Source: Knoxdaviesia capensis (lineage: Eukaryota; Ascomycota; Sordariomycetes; Microascales; Gondwanamycetaceae). Taken from it: a stretch of 64,000 nt of DNA. Made by a program: the position numbers and the translations under genes. The stretch covers positions 5,466,981-5,530,980 of the forward strand of contig LNGK01000008.1 in assembly GCA_001510575.1 (NCBI GenBank), in the 5' to 3' direction. Shown in pieces: positions 58,801 through 64,000 of this stretch (the stretch's first letter is position 1; every line of letters begins with the position of its first letter). The notes below the pieces were generated by a model, which was not told where the DNA came from, searched no databases, and saw only the letters and a program-made list of their open reading frames with translations.

Positions 58801-60840
58801 TCGGATGAAAATGGAAATATCCCAGACCTGGCTTTTTTTTTCTCTCCAAGTACGGACAACTGCTTTGCCTCCCTCCCTACACGTTTTCTTTCATCCGGAC
58901 CTTGGCGATAGGGGGTTGATTCTTCACATTCCTTTCCGATACAAGTCTCGGCTCTGGTCAGCGGTCACTGACGTTTACTAGCCTTCTCTAGCTCTTTCTT
59001 TGGATCCCATCACTGACTGGTTGTCGGTTTACATGCGTTCACATCCCGGTCATGATCACATCAATCCTCTTCCCTCCCCTCCATCCCTCCATCCCATGCC
59101 AACCTGAATGTGTTACCGCTTCATGAAGTGTGATAACAATCTTGGCATCAAATCATAGCAAAGGCTGTAAGTCCCCAGTCCATATGTACAGTACAGGATG
59201 TACTTTCTCGATCCGACTTCTTTCCCGTCGTTCCTTATTAATTTCCCAGAATCTGGCTGTGATCTTTCCACGCCCGGCCGGCTGGTATTGGGGGCTCGGA
59301 GGTCCCAAGAAAATGGTAGCCCGTCTTGAATTCAGGTGATTTCAATTTCAACAGCTGCCGACGTCGTGACTTGCCTGCTTCCTTGCTGTGCTGGTGCCTG
59401 GCCATTCAGGCATGGACACAGCCCACATCTCTCGCCTGAATATGTGTTATTTCTCCGTCCCTTTTCGATAGTTGGGTCTCCCTGTAGCCCAATACACCCC
59501 CAAAGGTCTTTCAGCCATCCAGACCCTCTTCCGCCCATTCCCATCCTTTCATCCCCCGGCTGTCGTTCGAGATGTCGGTGGTTATCACATACTACCTAAT
59601 CAGACTGCCATAAATAGCAATGACAAGAGAGAGAAGGAAAAAAAGGAAGAAGAAAAAAGCCACAAATGGGATGCATCTATTGGTTGGAGGTACTTCTAGC
59701 ATACAACATTCTGCAAAACGTGGGCATGTGGTGACAAATATATCTCGATTTGGTAGTGGTTGAAGATGTGCGTAGGTAGTGATATACATAGTACGAGTAG
59801 GCCGGAGTGTCTGTGTGAGCTGATTAACATTGCTTGGGCCTGTGTTTTCCCCTATCACGTATTTTGATGTGTTTTTTATTTCTCGGATCACTCCCGGCCA
59901 CCAGCCAGCGCTGATAGGGTTACGTAGCTTAGCGAGGACCTTAGTTCCAAATAGGTCTGAGAGTTCGGGAGGAAGACGGAGGGTGCATTCGTCATGTCCA
60001 CCAGCTAGCTGAACTGTAATAGATGAGATGATCCTCTCTCTATTTCTCTTTCTCTCTCTCCACACCAAGTACTGGATGGAGGGGAGATGGGCTTAGCGGG
60101 CTAAAATAAATAGATTAAAAAAATAAAAAATAAAATAGAAAGGACAAACCCGTGCGCGTGGTGCTTGGTTGCCGTATGTGAAGAGAGATGGGAGGAATAC
60201 GCACACACATAGAGGAGGAGGTGAGTCGGTAGCGTTGCATGCAAGGAAATGGTAATCTTTGACGTTTCCCTCCTCCCCCTTGAAAATCCCGGAAAAACTC
60301 CAGGCCGGTGGTTGTTAAATAAAGAGGGATCAAAGGGTGGGAAGCGAGGGGGCGGGCAGCCTTGGATAGACACACCGGGACCCCTCTTGGGAGGAGAGTA
60401 TTTCGGGGGATAGATGCTTGACTCGTCTCCACGACCCCTGCCTAGGTGGAGTGGAGGGGATCAAGTAGGTGAGGCGAACTGGGCAGAACATCTGTGCTGG
60501 TGGGGGAGAGAGAGCGTGTGCGGGCTGGGAGAGTAGAGACACACAGAGAGAGAGAGAGAGAGAGGGAGCGAGGAGTGTGCTTGAGTGGAAGAGAAATACA
60601 GAGCACCACACAGTAAGATAGGGTATGTGAACCACCTCACTTATCAGCCTTCATCCCATGTCTGCGGATACTTTCCCTCATCGATAGGTTTTTTTTGCTT
60701 TTCTTTTTTTCCTGGGGTCGTATACCTATTTGCCCTGGCTAGCTACTGGGGGGTCAGGCTAGGGCGGGAAAAACCAAAGAAATAGAAAAAGAAAAGAAAA
60801 CGGACAGCACACACCACCTTTTTCTTTCTCACCCCCCCCC

Positions 60841-60920
60841 NNNNNNNNNNNNNNNNNNNNNNNNNNNNNNNNNNNNNNNNNNNNNNNNNNNNNNNNNNNN
60901 NNNNNNNNNNNNNNNNNNNN
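60841..60920. other. Assembly gap (80 N)
   Basis: Unknown bases flanked on the left by a run of nine C. The homopolymer probably stopped sequencing; true gap size is not known. Confidence 0.99.
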
Positions 60921-61018
60921 TTCTTTCCCTACCTCCCCCCCATTCTATCAGGTACAGAGGTACTTTACAGAGCTGCGTACTGTATTTCTGAGCAGTACTA
61001 CTATGGGGGAACATGTGA

Positions 61019-61022
<4 letters not shown>

Positions 61023-61053
<31 letters not shown>
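61023..61053 (+). repeat. (GA)15 dinucleotide repeat
   Basis: Perfect GA repeat in purine-rich DNA just right of the gap. Confidence 0.95.
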
Positions 61054-61056
<3 letters not shown>

Positions 61057-61340
61057 TGTCAACGGGGTTGACGCTTGTAAGCTGGTGGTGGTGGAACTTG
61101 CGAACAGGGCAGGGCCACACCCCCCTCCCCCAAACCAAGACGGCAGAGAAGGAGCTTTCCCCAAGCTACACCACACTTAGCTACAAGCCGGGGGAGAGAG
61201 AAAAGGCGAAGAGAGAGAGAAGAGAGAGTGTGAGTTCTGGGAAGTCGTCCAAGGAAGCCAGCCGGGAGCCACCCGATCACACACATAATTAGGTTTTGTA
61301 TCTTATTTCAATTTATTTCAACTTTTTTTTTTTTTTTTTT

Positions 61341-62580
61341 GGCTCTTTCCCCTTCTTCAGACACACCTTTGAAGATTTTCCAGACTCCCTCCCTGCCTTT
61401 CCGTGGAAAGACTCCCACACCACCGCCACCTTGTTCCTTCCCAGTGCCTCTTAGTGTGAGCGCGTGCGTTGTGGATAGTGTGTGTGTGTATTGGCAGCTA
61501 GCTCCGGCTTGCTGTCTGTCTGTCTGTCTGTCCCGCGCCTTCTCTTTCCTGTCTGCCTGTGTGAGAGAGCTTGCTCAGGCCCATATCCTTGACAATATTG
61601 GTAGTATTCTCCTTCTCGTTAATTATTATATTTTCTGTCCGGACTTTATTTGGCAGTTTGCTCTTGCTGTCTTTGCGCTTCGGGTCCTGCTTCGTTCTTT
61701 CCCACTCGGCGACCGGGGGTGAAGGGACAGACAGACACACGCACATGACATGCACACACACCCAGCTATCATTATTCCTTTTCTCTGGGGCTGCTGCTTG
61801 CTGGTCGATTGATTGATTAATGGGTTACCACCAAGGACCAACTCTAAACTGACACTTCGTCCTTCTCTTCCATCCTCTCTTTTCCCGCGCTCTTTCTTCT
61901 CCCAATCCCACCCTTCCTCTTTCCTTCCTTACTCTCTTCTGCTCCCCTTCTTCTATCCACCCCCCTCTCAGAGACCTTCTTATACCAGCATTCGTCTTCT
62001 GTCACCCTCTCTCACAAAGCTGACAGTCAACAACCTCACTCCTCCTCTTCGTCCTCTTCACTCCCCCTCCGAACAATCTTCACACGCCTCTCTTTTGTCT
62101 CTGTCCCTTTCTCGATCGTTCGTTCGTTCCTCTCTCTCTTATCTTCTCTTGACCTCCTCTCCTTCCTTCTCTTCATATTCTCCTCTCCCAATCATAATTC
62201 TTCTTTCTCCTTCCACGGCCATCGTTCCCACCTGAGATTTTCATTTTATTCTTTTTTGTTCTCTTCCCTCCTAGACCTTTTATATTTTTTTATTTTAATT
62301 TCTTTAAATAAAAAAAAAACCTGGCTCTGTTCCCTCCACTCCACACCTTCCCACACACTTCTCTCCTCGCCTCATTATTTCCTCAACTTAGTTTTTTTTT
62401 CCGACGGAGAAACCTTTACTTAAGTCACCTTCATTCTCTATTTATTTATTCTTAATCCTCCTCTCTCCCCTCCTCCACTCACACCTTATTCACGCGCGCA
62501 TACACTTCTCTCTTTCTCTCCTTTTCCCCCCTTCTCCATCTTTGGGTAACCAACTCACGCTCTCCTCCGAACTCACTTAC
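61341..62580 (+). promoter_or_regulatory. Pyrimidine-rich promoter-like block
   Basis: More than 1.2 kb in which the + strand is dominated by C and T (CTCTC, CCTCC and TTCTT runs), with a TGTC repeat at 61512-61532. This composition is characteristic of core promoters upstream of highly used + transcripts in filamentous fungi. A mixed-composition leader-like segment follows. I infer the promoter of a + gene to the right. Confidence 0.5.
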
Positions 62581-64000
62581 TGTCGTCTTCACCTCCACAC
62601 CATATCTGTCGACATATTATCCCAATATATCGTCTTGTTGACGCCGCCTTGTTGAGAAGACTTCTCTTCCTTTTCGCTCTTCCGTCGACTGTTTTGATAT
62701 ATCTCGGCTCTTCAACAACAACTTGTGTCCTCTTCTGTGACGATTGCGCCGCTTCGAAACAAGGAAACCTCGCCATATCGGTGTTCATATGTGAGTGTGA
62801 TGTGATTGTTGTGTTGTGGTGTGCTGTAATATCAATCGCATCTGTGCCGGTCTGGACCACCCATCACCACTTGGAAGACGAAAAATATCAACCGGCCTTC
62901 AAACCCAACCTGGACTGGAAGACTTGATCAAAATCGCTCGCAACTGTTCGGATCTTAGAGACGCAGCACCACCAACCGTGCTTTACGTCGTTGGAACTGA
63001 TCAGTTCAGTCACTCGTCGTCGCAAGCCTCCCGCGGCTTAGCCTGCTGCAACGACCCGACGTCTTTTGGACTCTCCCGAACCGACAACACTGCTTCGGTG
63101 CTACTGAGAATCATAAACGCCATCTCAGACGTCTTTGGACCGCGAAAGGCAACGACGCCAATTCTTCTGAAGACTTGGGTTGCACAGTCTTCCAAGATCT
63201 TCCCGCTGGCTTCTCACCGTACTCGGTCATTTCAGTGTCGGTCGCTGGCTCACCTAGAATTTCCCCCGCGCCATCTCGACTCGACGAGAATTACCAAACA
63301 ACAAACTGCGTGACGTCTTGCAACATGCCCGGAAGCTGACCAACTCCCCTTCAATTAATCAGTAGCTGCTTTCTCTTCCGTTGTTGTTGCTTGTTCTCTT
63401 GATGTTTCGAGTCACCTCTGTGGTAGTGCGATTTTCAACGGGTGGCTCCGATGCCAGCTCGCAACTTCGGATTCATCTTTAATCATCGGTCTTAACCCAT
63501 CGAGAACCTCGGGGCCGCCATTTTCCCCCTTGTAGTGTATTCATCAGTTGTCGAATCTAACCAGGGTGTATGCATTGGCCAGCACCCACGTTTGCGACCA
63601 GAACCAGGGGTTAGCGACTTTGCGATCCAACTTCTCATCGACTGCGGTTCTTCTCGGCCTAAGGCTCTCGAATGCCTCTTCTCTCGTCATTAACAGTTCC
63701 GGTAATCTTTTCGCTTTTGTTGCGAACCAGTATAGAGATCGAATCGCAGCTATCATCGACTTGTGAGAGAGAGACAGCGAGAACATCGACCTCGTTCACT
63801 TAGTCGCTAGGGCCTGCATTTGCGACCGCGCGTGCGCACGACGACAACCACGAGCTTCAACCCAGGCACCGCCGTCAGTTAGGTGGAAGCGAACGACTGG
63901 AACCCCGTCCGGATTTTGTCTTCTTGCCTCCTTCTGGCTTCTCTGGCTTCTTTCTTTCTTTTCCATTTGGCTCCTCCTTTTCTCCCCCTCGAATCTTTTT
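62581..64000 (+). other. Leader-like region of a gene beyond the window
   Basis: Balanced composition, rich in CAAC/ACAAC and TCG words, with several short + upstream frames (for example 62816-63313 and 63548-63766) and no frame that continues to the window edge with coding character. The segment ends in another CT-rich stretch (about 63915-64000). It resembles a long 5' UTR, possibly with an intron, of a regulator-type gene. It could also be a gene start that I fail to recognise. Confidence 0.4.

Larger units (their letters stand above)
57001..61340. other. Gene desert, segment G, with assembly gap
   Basis: No supported gene. Landmarks are a heptamer run at 59186-59196, A/T-rich DNA at about 60105-60140, GA repeats at 60545-60564 and 61023-61053, the N gap, and a T-run at 61324-61340. 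Frames of 150-200 codons at 57022-57618 and 59592-60068 (both -) lack recognisable motifs. Confidence 0.55.

Noticed and set aside
24859..61340. CRISPR array, rRNA genes, transposon copies
   Set aside because: No regularly spaced repeats, no rRNA sequence I recognise, and no terminal repeats with transposase or reverse transcriptase motifs were seen. A repeat-library search was not possible.

Overview
The window is nuclear DNA of a filamentous ascomycete (Pezizomycotina, probably Sordariomycetes). Evidence for this: short GT-AG introns of 73-101 nt, GC-rich third codon positions in the genes, long Q-, E/P- and D-rich tracts, and a set of conserved fungal nuclear genes. I cannot name the species from the sequence alone.

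Region 1 (about 0.3-24.9 kb) is an ordinary dense gene cluster. In order: TRM1 (-, tRNA m2,2G26 dimethyltransferase), LSM4 (+, four exons), a PPR-like probable mitochondrial protein (+), a 1262-residue Zn2Cys6 regulator with the zinc cluster in the middle of the chain (-), KU70 (-), HEM15 ferrochelatase (+), CTF18 (+), an SPO7-like subunit of the lipin phosphatase complex (-), and a peroxisomal Lon protease ending in the PTS1 SRL (+). TRM1/LSM4, KU70/HEM15 and SPO7/LON2 are head-to-head pairs sharing a promoter. PPR/Zn2Cys6 and CTF18/SPO7 are tail-to-tail pairs. The genes are housekeeping (tRNA and mRNA maturation, mitochondria and heme, genome maintenance, lipid signalling, peroxisome quality control) and do not form one pathway.

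Region 2 (about 24.9-61.3 kb) is a gene desert of some 36 kb, exceptional beside the packed left third. It is not AT-rich, I see no transposon proteins, and no reading frame resembles a known protein. It holds microsatellites, strand-asymmetric purine or pyrimidine blocks, A/T tracts, one strong G-quadruplex motif, an 80-base assembly gap, and a scattered family of short palindromes built on TACTGTACAGTA that is nearly absent from the gene cluster.

Region 3 (about 61.3-64 kb) is a strongly pyrimidine-rich + strand block followed by 1.4 kb of leader-like sequence with short upstream ORFs. It looks like the promoter and long 5' leader of a + strand gene whose coding region lies beyond the window. 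My best candidate for something undescribed is this combination: a very large, motif-studded, non-coding upstream domain leading into that gene.
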